In this document: one piece after another, positions 43,146-56,185 of the stretch | How positions within the stretch are numbered: position 1 is the stretch's first letter | Layout of the letters: the number at the start of each line of letters is the position of its first letter | NCBI RefSeq assembly: GCF_029360645.1 | Contig: NZ_JARDUA010000009.1 | Coordinates: 1 to 64,000 of the forward strand | DNA length: 64,000 nucleotides | Reading direction: 5' to 3' | DNA from: Pontibacter litorisediminis | GTDB taxonomy: Bacteria > Bacteroidota > Bacteroidia > Cytophagales > Hymenobacteraceae | Notes under the pieces: generated by a model | The model's input: only the letters and a program-made list of their open reading frames with translations | What the model was told of the DNA's origin: nothing | Databases searched by the model: none | Position numbers and translations under genes: made by a program

Positions 43146-43727
43146 TTAATTCCTTTTACTCATGCAAATGCCCAGCGAAACCTGGAACACCTGGTTCTTA
43201 ATTTTTCCTCCTTCCTCACTGAGGTTAAATAGCCCCACCTGGTGACGTGCACTGACAGTGAGTTTGCCTTCTTTACCGAAGGACAGGCCATAGGCAAACC
43301 CGAAATCCTGTCCGTTGCCTTTGTACTGGGCCGGGTAGCTGTCTGTTTCCACTTTGTCCGAAAGGAGAAAAGCCGCATAAGGGCCTACGTGAAGGCTGAA
43401 CGTTGGTACAGGAAAGACTTTCAGCATGACCGTTACGACGGCATAGTGCATGCGCAGGTGCCCATTCCTGAAAGCTGCGCCTTGAGCTGAGTACTGTATC
43501 TCCGGCTGAATGCCAACATGCTGCGATTCCATGTACAAGGCATAAAGCCCGGCATGGAAACCCGTTTGCATAGAAAGGCCCTCTGTGTCGCCTGTGAAGT
43601 TGCTAAAGTTGGCGCCTGCTTTCACGCCGTAGTATTTATTTTTTGGTGCTTCGCCGCCTGCACTTTGAGCAAAGCCACTGCCTGCCAGGAGCAGAAAGGA
43701 GAGAAGAAACGTGTAGAATTTGTTCAT
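43146..43727 (-). CDS. Small outer-membrane beta-barrel protein (PorT-like)
   Basis: 193 aa. Signal peptide to about residue 20 (LLAGSGFAQ). Eight or so amphipathic strands follow, beginning YYGVKAGANFSNFTGDTEG, the usual first strand of the Bacteroidota outer_membrane_beta-barrel family. The C-terminus (FQVSLGICMSKRN) is not a classical aromatic ending. Specific role unknown. Confidence 0.75.
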   Translation of the reverse strand: MNKFYTFLLSFLLLAGSGFAQSAGGEAPKNKYYGVKAGANFSNFTGDTEGLSMQTGFHAGLYALYMESQHVGIQPEIQYSAQGAAFRNGHLRMHYAVVTVMLKVFPVPTFSLHVGPYAAFLLSDKVETDSYPAQYKGNGQDFGFAYGLSFGKEGKLTVSARHQVGLFNLSEEGGKIKNQVFQVSLGICMSKRN

Positions 43728-43770
43728 AGACTTTGTTTTAGCTGAAAAGGGTAGGTACGTAACCGCAACG

Positions 43771-43833
43771 AATTTATACTTTACAAAAAAGCCCGGCCAA
43801 CGAATGGCCGGGCTTTTTTGTAAAGTATAAATT
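43771..43833 (-). terminator. Perfect 29-bp inverted-repeat terminator of asnS
   Basis: The arms 43771-43799 and 43805-43833 are exact reverse complements over 29 bp around the loop ACGAA. The inner part is GC-rich (GCCCGGCCA/TGGCCGGGC) with six T/A on each side; the outer part carries TATACTT on one arm and AAGTATA on the other. It begins 3 bp after the asnS stop. Far longer than needed for termination. Confidence 0.85.
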
Positions 43834-43836
43834 CGC

Positions 43837-45276
<1,440 letters not shown>

Positions 45277-45614
45277 GTGTATGGTTGTTAATACCCTGAA
45301 GGTACAGTTAATGCTTTACAATGTAAACTTAAAATGATACGGCTTCCGCCTTTTCGGATTCTACCGCCTCCGGAGGAGCGCCTATACTTTTACGCTGGGC
45401 ACCGGCGTTATCCGGGAGTGGCCGCCACGGCCACAAACTTTGCGCCAGATAGGCGGCACGGCGATGCGCGTGAAGCATTACACTTAGGCCCTGTTACTTG
45501 CGTTTTCCCTAAAATCCCCCAAAGTAACGATATTTTAACCTTTTTTGTAAATGCGAGTAAAATTAACCTAAATTTGAAAGTGCGCAGAAGGGCGCGGATT
45601 TTTCTCTAAAAACT
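45277..45614. other. Divergent asnS-rpoN spacer, no convincing gene
   Basis: 338 bp. A 91-codon open frame (45334-45609) runs across it but has no family-like content and ends in the rpoN promoter region; two other frames look equally protein-like around 45365-45485. This is either a decayed gene fragment or chance. A TATACTT copy lies at 45383. Confidence 0.5.
45543..45576 (+). promoter_or_regulatory. Promoter of rpoN
   Basis: TTTTG (45543-45547) as -33 and TAAATTTG (45569-45576) as -7, spaced by 21 nt, fit the Bacteroidota housekeeping promoter. The start codon lies 38 bp downstream. Confidence 0.65.
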
Positions 45615-47054
45615 ATGCAGCGACTCGATTTAAGACAACTTTTATCCCAGAAGCTATCGCCGCAGCAGATACAATTTATCAAGCTGCTGCAGATACCTAC
45701 TGCTGAGTTGGAGATGCGCATAAAAGAAGAGCTGGAGATAAATCCCGCCCTGGAAGAAGGCCGTGAGGAGCCTGCCGAAGAATACAGCGATTCATCGGAC
45801 GAGTACGAGGAGGACTATGGCAAGGACGATGACATAGACCTGAACGACTACCTGAACGACGATGAGATAAGCGGCTACAAAATGCAGGGCGACCGTGGCG
45901 GCGACGAGGAAGACAAGGAGATGCCGATTGCTATGGCTACCACGCTCACCGACTCGCTGCTGGACCAGCTGGGCTTCCTAAGCCTGGACGACAAGCAGTA
46001 CTCCATCGGTATGCAGCTCATCGGCAGCATCGACAGCGACGGCTACATCCGCCGCGACCTGGGCTCCATCGCCAACGACCTGGCTTTTTCGCAAAACATC
46101 GAGACCACAGAGGAGGAGATAGAGCAGGTGCTGCACCTGATCCAGACCTTCGACCCGGCCGGTATTGCCGCCCGCGACCTGCCCGAGTGCCTTTTGCTGC
46201 AGCTGGAGCGCCGCGAGCAGGATGCCACCACCGTGCTGGCCGAGCGCATCATCCGCCAGGCTTTCGACGAGTTCACCAAAAAGCACTACCAGAAGATACA
46301 GAGCAAGTTCAATGTGTCGGAGGAGGAGCTGAAGAAGGCTATTGATGCCATAACCCGCCTCAACCCGAAGCCGGGTGGCGCCGGTGCCGGCCTTGCCCGG
46401 GTGCAGTACATCATCCCGGATTTTATATTGACCAACAACAACGGGCAGCTGGAGCTCTCGCTTAACTCCCGCAACGCCCCAGACCTGCGCATCAGCCGCT
46501 CCTATGCCGATATGTTCGATGCCTATGACAAGTCGGACAAGAAGGACAAGAAACTGAAGGAGACGGTGGCCTTTGTGAAGCAGAAGCTGGACGCGGCCAA
46601 GTGGTTTATCGATGCCATCCGCCAGCGCCAGAACACGCTGCTGCGCACCATGGAGGCCATCATCAAATACCAGCACGACTTCTTTTTAGAAGGGGATGAA
46701 AGTGAACTGCGCCCGATGATCCTGAAGGACATTGCCGAGGAGATCGGCATGGACATCAGTACCGTGAGCCGCGTGGCCAATAGCAAAGCCGTGCAGACGG
46801 AGTTTGGCATTTACCCGCTCAAGTACTTTTTCTCGGAGGGCATTGCCACCGACTCCGGCGAGGACGCCAGCAGCCGCGAGGTGAAGCATATCCTTAAGGA
46901 GATTATTGAGGGTGAGAATAAGCGCAAGCCGCTTTCCGACGAAAAGATAGAGAAGCTCCTGAACGAGAAAGGCTATAACATTGCCCGCCGTACCGTGGCC
47001 AAGTATAGGGAGCAGCTGAACATACCGGTAGCCCGTTTACGTAAGGAGCTGTAG
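45615..47054 (+). CDS. rpoN: RNA polymerase sigma-54 factor
   Basis: Alternative sigma factor for -24/-12 promoters, needing an AAA+ activator. 479 aa: activator-interacting region I (1-50, Gln/Leu-rich, LRQLLSQKLSPQQIQFIKLL); a very acidic region II (about 50-100, DEYEEDYGKDDDIDLNDYL); the core-binding domain (about 110-290); then a helix-turn-helix (about 355-385) and the RpoN box ARRTVAKYRE (457-466). All parts are intact. No enhancer-binding activator gene is in this window. Preceded by its own promoter. Confidence 0.95.
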   Translation: MQRLDLRQLLSQKLSPQQIQFIKLLQIPTAELEMRIKEELEINPALEEGREEPAEEYSDSSDEYEEDYGKDDDIDLNDYLNDDEISGYKMQGDRGGDEEDKEMPIAMATTLTDSLLDQLGFLSLDDKQYSIGMQLIGSIDSDGYIRRDLGSIANDLAFSQNIETTEEEIEQVLHLIQTFDPAGIAARDLPECLLLQLERREQDATTVLAERIIRQAFDEFTKKHYQKIQSKFNVSEEELKKAIDAITRLNPKPGGAGAGLARVQYIIPDFILTNNNGQLELSLNSRNAPDLRISRSYADMFDAYDKSDKKDKKLKETVAFVKQKLDAAKWFIDAIRQRQNTLLRTMEAIIKYQHDFFLEGDESELRPMILKDIAEEIGMDISTVSRVANSKAVQTEFGIYPLKYFFSEGIATDSGEDASSREVKHILKEIIEGENKRKPLSDEKIEKLLNEKGYNIARRTVAKYREQLNIPVARLRKEL

Positions 47055-47121
47055 CTTTAATTGCTAAATTGTTGGATGGTTGAATTGCTGGTTTTTGGCC
47101 GCAAGATTCTTGCAGCGTATC

Positions 47122-47170
47122 ACTTTTCAACTCTCTAACCTTCTATCTTTTTAACTTTCTAACCTCTAAC
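47122..47170. repeat. CTAACTTT-type tract before the PAP2-like gene
   Basis: CAACTCTCTAACC, TTAACTTTCTAACC and CTCTAACTTC units fill most of the short spacer up to the GTG start at 47177. Same class as tracts near ribD/prmC, kynU and ispD. Confidence 0.5.
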
Positions 47171-47176
47171 TTCTCC

Positions 47177-47797
47177 GTGAATCGTTCGCTCGCGAAAGCC
47201 TTGTCGGTAGTTTTTCACCCGCTGCTGCTGCCCACCTATCTTTTCGCCATCATACTTTACTACATGCCATCGTCTACGCTAACGCTGCCCATGCGCGTGC
47301 GCTGGATCGTGCTGGCCATGATTTTTTTTACCACCTTTATTGTCCCGGCTGCGGCGGCCTTTGCCATGATGCGCCTCGGTTACCTCAGCTCCTTGGAGAT
47401 GGACAGGCGGGAGGAACGCGGTTTCCCGCTGCTGTTCACGGCCATTTGCTATGCTGCCACCTCCTATCTTTTCTACAGCGAACCCACCTACGACGCCATT
47501 TTTTACTTCGTGATGGGTATCATCGCGGCGGCAGTATTCCTGGCTTTTGCCATTTCGCAGTTCTGGAAGATTAGCGCGCACAGCATAGGGTTGGGCGGAG
47601 GCTTGGGGTTGTTGCTGGTGTTGCACAAGCTGGCCCCCGAGGCTATGCTAATTTACCCGGTTATCGTGGCTGTTTTTGTGGCAGGAGTAGTGATGTCGGC
47701 AAGGCTGGCGCTGCACGCCCATACCCCGGCCGAAGTATATGCCGGCTTCGGGAGTGGCCTGCTGCTGGCGCTGGGAGCCTCGGTGGCGCTGTATTAA
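47177..47797 (+). CDS. PAP2-like integral membrane protein
   Basis: 206 aa with six hydrophobic segments and a GTG start. The C-terminal half shows a degenerate acid-phosphatase-like pattern: KISAHSIGLGG in place of PSGH, and ARLALHAHTPAEVYAG in place of SRxxxxxHxxxD. This resembles lipid phosphatases (PAP2), but the first KxxxxxxRP motif is not obvious. It could be a lipid phosphatase or an inactive relative. The repeat R3 follows. Confidence 0.65.
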   Translation: MNRSLAKALSVVFHPLLLPTYLFAIILYYMPSSTLTLPMRVRWIVLAMIFFTTFIVPAAAAFAMMRLGYLSSLEMDRREERGFPLLFTAICYAATSYLFYSEPTYDAIFYFVMGIIAAAVFLAFAISQFWKISAHSIGLGGGLGLLLVLHKLAPEAMLIYPVIVAVFVAGVVMSARLALHAHTPAEVYAGFGSGLLLALGASVALY

Positions 47798-48720
47798 GTA
47801 GGGCCGTTTCGTCCGCTTGTGCCTTTTATACTTTAGGAATAGCTTTCTGCTGTTGCTGGTGCGGGTTTGCAACTTAATTACCTCGCTGGCGTGGGCCTGT
47901 AATCTCTTTCTGCTGCGGATTTCCTGATCCACATAAACCATACTTCATACTTGCCTCTGCTCTGATTTTTGCTGGCGCGGGTTTGCAACCCGTGCCTTCC
48001 TATACGCTCGGATTTATAATCCGAGTGGCTTGAAGAGCCATGCTTGCGTTTGCCATACTTTTAAGCTTTCCCTGGCGCAAGCGTCCGCTTGTGCCTTACT
48101 TAGCCGCTGCTTTCTACAACTTAAACTAAGCTAAGTTATCCTTTCTAGCTACAGCTCATCCACAGCCTCACAACCAGCTCGCTTCACTTTTACTTCTAGC
48201 TTTAACTCTCGTGCTTTCTCTATTGCCACTGCTTCTGCAACTGGGCACTAGCTGTCCTTTCTAGCCACTGCTGACCCTCTAGTCCCACAAGCGACTCGTT
48301 TCATTTCTGGCTTTGGCGCCCTCCAGGCCGGGAGGCCTCGTCCTGGGGGTAGGGGCCCTCGATAAGGGCATCGCGCTGGGAGCTTTTCCTTTGCTCCTGC
48401 GTCGCAATGCCTCGCCTCCGGAAAAACTCACATAGGCGCTCAACCCAAAGACTGGGAAACACTTCGATAGCCACTGCCTTTGCTGTGGAACAAGGATAGT
48501 TCCCCTCCTTGGACTATCGAGAACGCGGGTTCGAAGGTAGCGAGCGTAGCTCGGAGGGGCAGGGGTGGGTTCATACTTTAAAAGGACAAGTTGCGAATAC
48601 CAGCAGCAGCAAAGGCACAAACGAGGCCTTGCGCCAGAAGGGCATTGAAACACAGCGGAGCCAAGTACAGAATCAAACCCATGCAGATCTGGCTGCTTGC
48701 AGGACGGGCGGGATTTCTTA
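47798..48720 (-). repeat. Long intergenic repeat, copy R3 (inverted)
   Basis: About 0.9 kb between the PAP2-like gene and the enoyl-CoA hydratase-family gene, with no credible gene. In reverse orientation it holds the CTTTGGGTTGAGCGCC block (48435-48476), the GATGCCCTTATCGAGGGC block (48302-48382) and the three-palindrome module (47974-48095). Extra partial palindromes lie at 47810-47823 and 47859-47876, and a variant F palindrome at 48614-48635. CCCCTCC/GGAGGGG pieces lie at 48500-48575. A 158-codon frame (48279-48755) is an artefact of the blocks. Confidence 0.75.
47974..48095 (-). repeat. Three-palindrome module (copy in R3)
   Basis: G (47974-47996, GGCGCGGGTTTGCAACCCGT plus GCC), H (48007-48025, CTCGGATTTATAATCCGAG) and F (48074-48095, GGCGCAAGCGTCCGCTTGTG plus CC). 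Order and gaps (10 and 48 bp) mirror the R1 copy in reverse. Confidence 0.75.
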
Positions 48721-48753
48721 ACTTTATACTGATCAAAACTAACCTTAATACAC

Positions 48754-49536
48754 ATGAACTACGAGTGTCTCTTATATGAAGTGCAGGATGGGGTGGCTAC
48801 CATTACGCTGAACCGCCCCGATGTTTTCAATGCCTTTAACGACCAGCAGAGCTATGACCTGCAGGATGCCCTGAAGCAGGTGAGCCGCGACAACACTGTG
48901 CGTGTGGTGGTGCTAACGGGAGCTGGTAAAGCCTTCTGCTCTGGCCAGGACCTGAAGGCCATTGCCAGCGCCAGCAAGCGCGACCTGTCGGAGTCGCTGG
49001 AGAAGCGCTACAACCCGATCATCCGCGCCATGCGCAACCTGCCCAAGCCCATCATCTGCAAGCTAAACGGCGTTGCAGCCGGTGCTGGTTGCTCCCTGGC
49101 CCTTGCCTGCGACATGGTGATAGCAAGCACGGCCGCAAGTATGATCGAGGTGTTCGTGAACGTGGGTTTGGTGCTGGACTCCGGCTCATCGTTCTTCCTG
49201 CCGCGCGTAGTGGGTTCCCTGAAGGCTTTTGAGCTGAGTACGCTAGGCTCAAAGGTATCGGCAGAGGAGGCGCTGCAACTGGGTATGGTAAATAAGGTGG
49301 TGGCACCAGAGGAGCTGGATGCCGCCGTGGCCGAGCTGGCCGCCCGCTATGCCGCCGGCCCGACCAAAGCCATCGGCCTGATGAAAAAAATGCTAAACAA
49401 GTCCTTTAGCGCTACCTTAGATGAGATGCTGGACTACGAGGCACACTGCCAGAAGATCGCCGGCAACTCCGAAGACTACAAAGAAGGCGTAACGGCCTTT
49501 AATGAGAAGCGGAAACCGCAGTTTAAGGGCGCTTAG
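48754..49536 (+). CDS. Enoyl-CoA hydratase/isomerase-family protein (PaaG-like)
   Basis: 260 aa crotonase fold. The oxyanion-hole segments are GKAFCSGQDLKAI (about 58-70) and NGVAAGAGCSLALACDMVIA. Of the two catalytic acids of classical hydratases, the second region reads VNVGLVLDSGSSFFLPR, the pattern seen in PaaG/PaaB-type isomerases. It may therefore isomerise an epoxyphenylacetyl-CoA or a related acyl-CoA; the substrate is inferred. No other phenylacetate genes are near. Single-gene unit. Confidence 0.82.
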   Translation: MNYECLLYEVQDGVATITLNRPDVFNAFNDQQSYDLQDALKQVSRDNTVRVVVLTGAGKAFCSGQDLKAIASASKRDLSESLEKRYNPIIRAMRNLPKPIICKLNGVAAGAGCSLALACDMVIASTAASMIEVFVNVGLVLDSGSSFFLPRVVGSLKAFELSTLGSKVSAEEALQLGMVNKVVAPEELDAAVAELAARYAAGPTKAIGLMKKMLNKSFSATLDEMLDYEAHCQKIAGNSEDYKEGVTAFNEKRKPQFKGA

Positions 49537-49563
49537 CTATAGCGGGATACACTTTTTTATGTT

Positions 49564-49602
49564 CAACAAGAGCCGGGCAGTACTGTCTGGCTCTTGTTGT
49601 TT
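49564..49602 (+). terminator. Terminator of the enoyl-CoA hydratase-family gene
   Basis: CAACAAGAGCCGGGCAG and CTGTCTGGCTCTTGTTG pair over 17 bp with two G-U pairs around TA, followed by TTTC. Confidence 0.75.
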
Positions 49603-49711
49603 CTGCTGCCGCAGTATACTTTGTCTCTCTTTGTGTAGACCTATCAGTGCCCGACACGTATACAACAGGTATAATTATTTCTTTTTATTGTGTAATTTAA
49701 TCTTTGTTGTT

Positions 49712-50428
49712 ATGCTGCGCAAGGTGCTCCTCCTGCTACTGTGCTGCCAATTGGCAGCGGCAGTGCCTTCTCAGGCACAAACAGATTGTGCTGATTATCA
49801 GTTGCTGCGCGAAAATACAAAGTATGAGCTGCTAAACTATGACCGGAAGGACCGGCAAACCGGGCGGATTGTTTACAATGTGACCAACGTAGAGAATTCT
49901 GGCGATAAGGTGGAGGCCACGATCCATAGCCAGGTGTATGATGAAGAAGGAAAGCTTGCTACTGAAAACGACTTTAAGATTGGCTGTGAGAACGGCAGTA
50001 TCTCCATGGATCTGAACTCTCTGATGGGGCCTAACATGATGGGCACCTACAAGGAAATGGAAATGGCTGTAGAAGGAAATAAACTGCTGTACCCCAGCAA
50101 CCTGCAGGCAGGGCAGAAATTGGAGGACGGCACCATGACCATGGAAATGAAAGACAAAGAAAGTGGCCAGAAAGCGATGACTATGGTCATGAAAGTGACT
50201 AACCGCACCGTGGAAGGGAAAGAAAGTGTCACGGTGCCCGCTGGTACCTATGATAGCTATAAGATCAGGTATAACACCGATATGGAAAACCGCGCCATGG
50301 AGATGAAGATGCCCGGCATGCGCATGGAGACAGTAGAGTACTACGTGCCGGAGATTGGCACGGTGCGCACTGAGACCTACCGCAACGGCAAACTGCTGTC
50401 TTACACCGTGCTCAGCAAAGTAGAATAA
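49712..50428 (+). CDS. Secreted TapB/DUF3108-like protein
   Basis: 238 aa from the ATG at 49712; the open frame reaches back to 49502, but that part overlaps the previous gene and its terminator. Signal peptide to about residue 22 (PSQAQTDCADY). The body is a long beta-sheet sequence of the TapB/DUF3108 type, rich in Met and Glu (TMTMEMKDKESGQKAMTMVM, VTVPAGTYDSYKI, YYVPEIGTVRTETY). Function unknown; probably periplasmic. It ends in a hairpin. Confidence 0.72.
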   Translation: MLRKVLLLLLCCQLAAAVPSQAQTDCADYQLLRENTKYELLNYDRKDRQTGRIVYNVTNVENSGDKVEATIHSQVYDEEGKLATENDFKIGCENGSISMDLNSLMGPNMMGTYKEMEMAVEGNKLLYPSNLQAGQKLEDGTMTMEMKDKESGQKAMTMVMKVTNRTVEGKESVTVPAGTYDSYKIRYNTDMENRAMEMKMPGMRMETVEYYVPEIGTVRTETYRNGKLLSYTVLSKVE

Positions 50429-50456
50429 CCTCGCCTAGTCCGTCTGTTCATAGCTT

Positions 50457-50492
50457 AGCGCCGGCCCCTGTTACGGAGCCGGCGCTCTTGTT
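50457..50492. terminator. Terminator between convergent genes at 50.4 kb
   Basis: AGCGCCGGC and GCCGGCGCT pair perfectly around a 12-nt loop, followed by CTTGTTT on the plus strand. Confidence 0.7.
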
Positions 50493-50502
50493 TCTAAGCT
50501 GG

Positions 50503-51192
50503 TCAGAAAGTATAGCCTGCTGAGATGTTCAGCTGCGGCGAGGGCACTATGAAGATAGCCGAATTCTGCTCAGCCACCAGCGCATGCCCGATGATGTTCT
50601 CTGGCAGCAGCTCGTCTGCGCCTTTAGCCAGCGCATACTTCAGGCGTGCCCCCAGCGCCGCAGACACTTCCATAGTAAAGTGCTTGCCTAGTAAAAACTG
50701 GCCGCCTAGCTGGTAGTTGAGTTCCAGGGAGTTCTGGTAGAGACGCCCCACCTGGCGGCCAAATGTATTGCCGGGCTCTTCGAAAGGGCTGTCGAACACG
50801 CCTTCTTCGAAGGCCATGAAGCGGTAGCCAAACATAGGTCCATGGAAGAAGCCAAACGGCACGCCATCGTGCTTCTTGGAAGTATAGTAGCGCTGGCTCA
50901 TGCGGATATGCATACCGCTCACCTTCACATCGTCCGGCAGGAAATCATCACTCTTTAGGTAGCCCCGGTACACATAGCTTAGGCCAAACTCATTTGAGAT
51001 GCGGTCAGTGCGCATTTTCTCGTAAGAAAAGTATACTTCCCCGATCTGTAAAGGGTGGATCTTTAGGATCCGGCTGTAGGCTGTGTCCGGCAGAGCCTCC
51101 GCGTCTGCACGCTGGGCAAGGGTGTGGCGCAGTGGCAGCATCAGGAGCAGCACCAACCAGGTGGCTCCGAAAACATACTTGCTGTTTCTCAT
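50503..51192 (-). CDS. Outer-membrane beta-barrel-like protein, unknown
   Basis: About 229 aa from the Met at 51192, which begins a signal peptide (LLMLPLRHTLAQ); an upstream Met at 51240 adds 16 polar residues. Amphipathic strands run to an aromatic C-terminus (LNISAGYTF), consistent with an outer-membrane barrel. No closer family recognised. Convergent with the TapB-like gene. Confidence 0.62.
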   Translation of the reverse strand: MRNSKYVFGATWLVLLLMLPLRHTLAQRADAEALPDTAYSRILKIHPLQIGEVYFSYEKMRTDRISNEFGLSYVYRGYLKSDDFLPDDVKVSGMHIRMSQRYYTSKKHDGVPFGFFHGPMFGYRFMAFEEGVFDSPFEEPGNTFGRQVGRLYQNSLELNYQLGGQFLLGKHFTMEVSAALGARLKYALAKGADELLPENIIGHALVAEQNSAIFIVPSPQLNISAGYTF

Positions 51193-51422
51193 GTCATACT
51201 TGGTTTTAGTAAGCTTAAGGGTGTGTAAGCGGTGTGTCATCAGTGCTTACACTACTTTGCATAGTAATGTTTCATCTTGATAAAATCTAGGTGGGTCCCG
51301 TTAGGAAATTTATCAAAATGGGCCTTGAAGATGATATAGATGCCGCTTCCGATAACTCCATAGCTTTCGCGGCGTATACAATTTCTGGTAAAAAACCTAT
51401 ACTAAACTTAACATACAGAACT

Positions 51423-52004
51423 ATGAAAAAGATTTTTTCGACAGGATTGATAGCCGGCGCTTTCATGTTTGCCATGGCCTCCTGCAACCAAGAGGGTGGG
51501 GCCGTGGAGGAAGCCCAGGAGGTGAACGAGCAAGTAGCCGAGGACACGCAGATGGAGGACCAAATGACCGATATGTCTGACTTCATGACAAAAGCGGCCA
51601 GTGGCGGTATGATGGAGGTAGAACTGGGTAAAATGGCGCAGGAGAAGGGCCAGCATGCGGATGTGAAAAGCTTTGGGCAGATGATGGTAACCGACCACTC
51701 CAAAGCAAATGAGGAGCTTAAATCGCTGGCACAGAAAAAGAATATCGTGTTACCAGACAGCATGGGCGAAAAGCACATGGACCATGTACAGGAGCTGCGG
51801 GATAAAACCGGTGCTGAGTTTGACAGAGCTTACATGGACCTGATGGTGGAAGACCATGAAGAAGACGTGAACATGTTTGAGGATGCAGCCAAGAACCTGC
51901 AAGACCCGGACGTGAAAGCATTTGCCAGCAAAACAGTTCCTACGCTGCGCCAGCACCTGCAGCGGGCACAACAAATAGATAGCACGCTGCAGCAGAGGCA
52001 ATAA
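51423..52004 (+). CDS. DUF4142 lipoprotein, copy 1
   Basis: 193 aa. Lipoprotein signal ending at C21 (FAMASC). An acidic linker precedes a DUF4142 four-helix, ferritin-like bundle (about 55-190) with His/Glu-rich repeats: GGMMEVELGKMAQEKGQHAD, DHSKANEELKSLA, and RAYMDLMVEDHEEDVNMFED. The upstream open stretch to 51291 precedes the signal and is not coding. Function unknown; some DUF4142 proteins respond to stress. Followed by a second copy. Confidence 0.82.
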   Translation: MKKIFSTGLIAGAFMFAMASCNQEGGAVEEAQEVNEQVAEDTQMEDQMTDMSDFMTKAASGGMMEVELGKMAQEKGQHADVKSFGQMMVTDHSKANEELKSLAQKKNIVLPDSMGEKHMDHVQELRDKTGAEFDRAYMDLMVEDHEEDVNMFEDAAKNLQDPDVKAFASKTVPTLRQHLQRAQQIDSTLQQRQ

Positions 52005-52030
52005 ACCTGACTTGATATAACTAGTTTTGT

Positions 52031-52064
52031 AAAGCATCTGTAAGTCTTATCTTGCAGATGCTTT
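52031..52064. repeat. Inverted repeat and promoter-like segment between DUF4142 copies
   Basis: AAAGCATCTG (52031-52040) and CAGATGCTTT (52055-52064) pair perfectly. The loop contains TATCTTG (52048-52054), and a TTTTG lies 18 nt upstream at 52025-52029. The segment could be a terminator for copy 1, a promoter for copy 2, or a switch between the two. Confidence 0.5.
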
Positions 52065-52086
52065 ATACATTAAACGGAAATTGACT

Positions 52087-52659
52087 ATGAGGAAAAGTAT
52101 ACAGAGTGCGCTGGCACTGCTGGCCCTAGTTTTCGCCACTGCCTGTGGCTCCGACGACAGCATTAGGCAGGCGGCGGAGGAGAGTGTGCAGCAGTTTAAA
52201 GCAGCCGGCGTGCAGGAGGATATGGAAAACGATGCCCTGTTTGTTGCCGAGGCGGCCAGTGCCAGCATGTTGCAGGTGCAGCTAGGGGAGGCTGCCGCAG
52301 GCAAAGCCGTTAGCCCCGAGGTGAAGGGGCTGGCAGAGGAAATGGTTACGGCCCACCAAAGCATCCTGAACGACCTCCGCGATTTGGCCGGCCAGAGCAA
52401 TTTTGTGTTGCCATCCACGCTGGGGGAGGCGCACCACGAAGTATACCAGGAGGTGACGGACAAGTCCGGCATCTCTTTTGACCTGACTTACCTGCGCCGC
52501 ATCGTAGACCAGAACGAAATGCTGGTGAAGCGGTACGAAGACATGGCCAAGAACGGGAAGGCCATGGAGCTGAAGCAGTATGCCAGCAAGCAGGTGCCTC
52601 TGCTAAGGCAGCATCAGCAAATACTGGAAAGGCTGGAGGAGTCGTTGGAAGACCTGTAA
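52087..52659 (+). CDS. DUF4142 lipoprotein, copy 2
   Basis: 190 aa from the ATG at 52087. Lipoprotein signal ends at C20 (FATACGSDD). The DUF4142 helices align with copy 1 in order (SASMLQVQLGEAAAGKAVSP, VTAHQSILNDLRDLAG, LRRIVDQNEMLVKRYEDMAK). Sequence identity to copy 1 is clearly low but the pattern is shared, so this is an old duplication. Shared terminator with the convergent uvrA. Confidence 0.8.
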   Translation: MRKSIQSALALLALVFATACGSDDSIRQAAEESVQQFKAAGVQEDMENDALFVAEAASASMLQVQLGEAAAGKAVSPEVKGLAEEMVTAHQSILNDLRDLAGQSNFVLPSTLGEAHHEVYQEVTDKSGISFDLTYLRRIVDQNEMLVKRYEDMAKNGKAMELKQYASKQVPLLRQHQQILERLEESLEDL

Positions 52660-52665
52660 AAGTAT

Positions 52666-52700
52666 AAAACCCCGCTGCCACAGGTTGGCAGCGGGGTTTT
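52666..52700. terminator. Bidirectional terminator, DUF4142 copy 2 and uvrA
   Basis: AAAACCCCGCTGCCA and TGGCAGCGGGGTTTT pair perfectly over 15 bp around CAGGT. An AAGTATAAAA copy overlaps the left arm. Confidence 0.85.
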
Positions 52701-52729
52701 GCTTTCGCACCAGTGCAAAAATATGTACA

Positions 52730-55630
<2,901 letters not shown>

Positions 55631-55747
55631 TCAGGAATGCTTGATTTTAAATAGCAAAGGTACAAAATTCTCAGCGCTTTGCTGTTGCAGCACGCTAACC
55701 TATCTTAACAGAAATAAGCAGGAATAGGTTTAGAGGTTAACTGTACT

Positions 55748-56131
55748 TTAGTCGATGTTGCCGTAGCCGGAAGCTTCCTTCTCCTGCAGCTCGGCATGGG
55801 CCTGGCTGGTGTGGGTATAGCCCTCGCGCTGGCGGTTGATGAGCTTTTGCTTTTGCAGGTACCTGTAGAAGCTGTAGATGGTCAGCGCCACCCCCGTAGG
55901 CATCATGATAAGTCCGATGGCCTCCATGTATACATGATGGGAGAGCTTGATGGCTGCAAAGCCGCCGCCGATAATGGCAATAGCCGTGCGCAGGTAAGCC
56001 ATCAGGGTGCGCTCGTTGGCGAAGATCGTCCGCTGCATGGCCATCTGGTCGCGTATCTCAGCGTTCTTCTTCTCCTGGTGCTTTAGCTTTTTCTTCAGCT
56101 TCTTTATCTCCTCCCGTTCCGAGGTGGGCAT
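55748..56131 (-). CDS. DUF202 membrane protein, copy 1
   Basis: 127 aa. A basic coiled N-terminus (EEIKKLKKKLKHQEKKNAEI, about 6-25) is followed by the DUF202 motif NERTLMAYLRTAIAIIGGGF (about 38-57) and a second hydrophobic segment (EAIGLIMMPTGVALTIYSFY). YidH/DUF202 proteins are small inner-membrane proteins of unknown role. Very close to the next gene in sequence, so a tandem duplication. Confidence 0.85.
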   Translation of the reverse strand: MPTSEREEIKKLKKKLKHQEKKNAEIRDQMAMQRTIFANERTLMAYLRTAIAIIGGGFAAIKLSHHVYMEAIGLIMMPTGVALTIYSFYRYLQKQKLINRQREGYTHTSQAHAELQEKEASGYGNID

Positions 56132-56185
56132 ATTCAGGTTTTTTGGAGTACATACGGAGAACGCGGCGGAGGGTATAAGCGGCGG

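Noticed and set aside
45334..45609. 91-codon open frame between asnS and rpoN
   Set aside because: It ends in the rpoN promoter region, has no family-like content, and two other frames look equally plausible in part.
48279..48755. 158-codon minus-strand open frame in R3
   Set aside because: It is built from the repeat blocks, is not open in R1, R2 or R4, and overlaps the start of the enoyl-CoA hydratase-family gene.
49502..49711. N-terminal extension of the TapB-like protein
   Set aside because: It overlaps the previous gene and its terminator. The ATG at 49712 begins a clean signal peptide.
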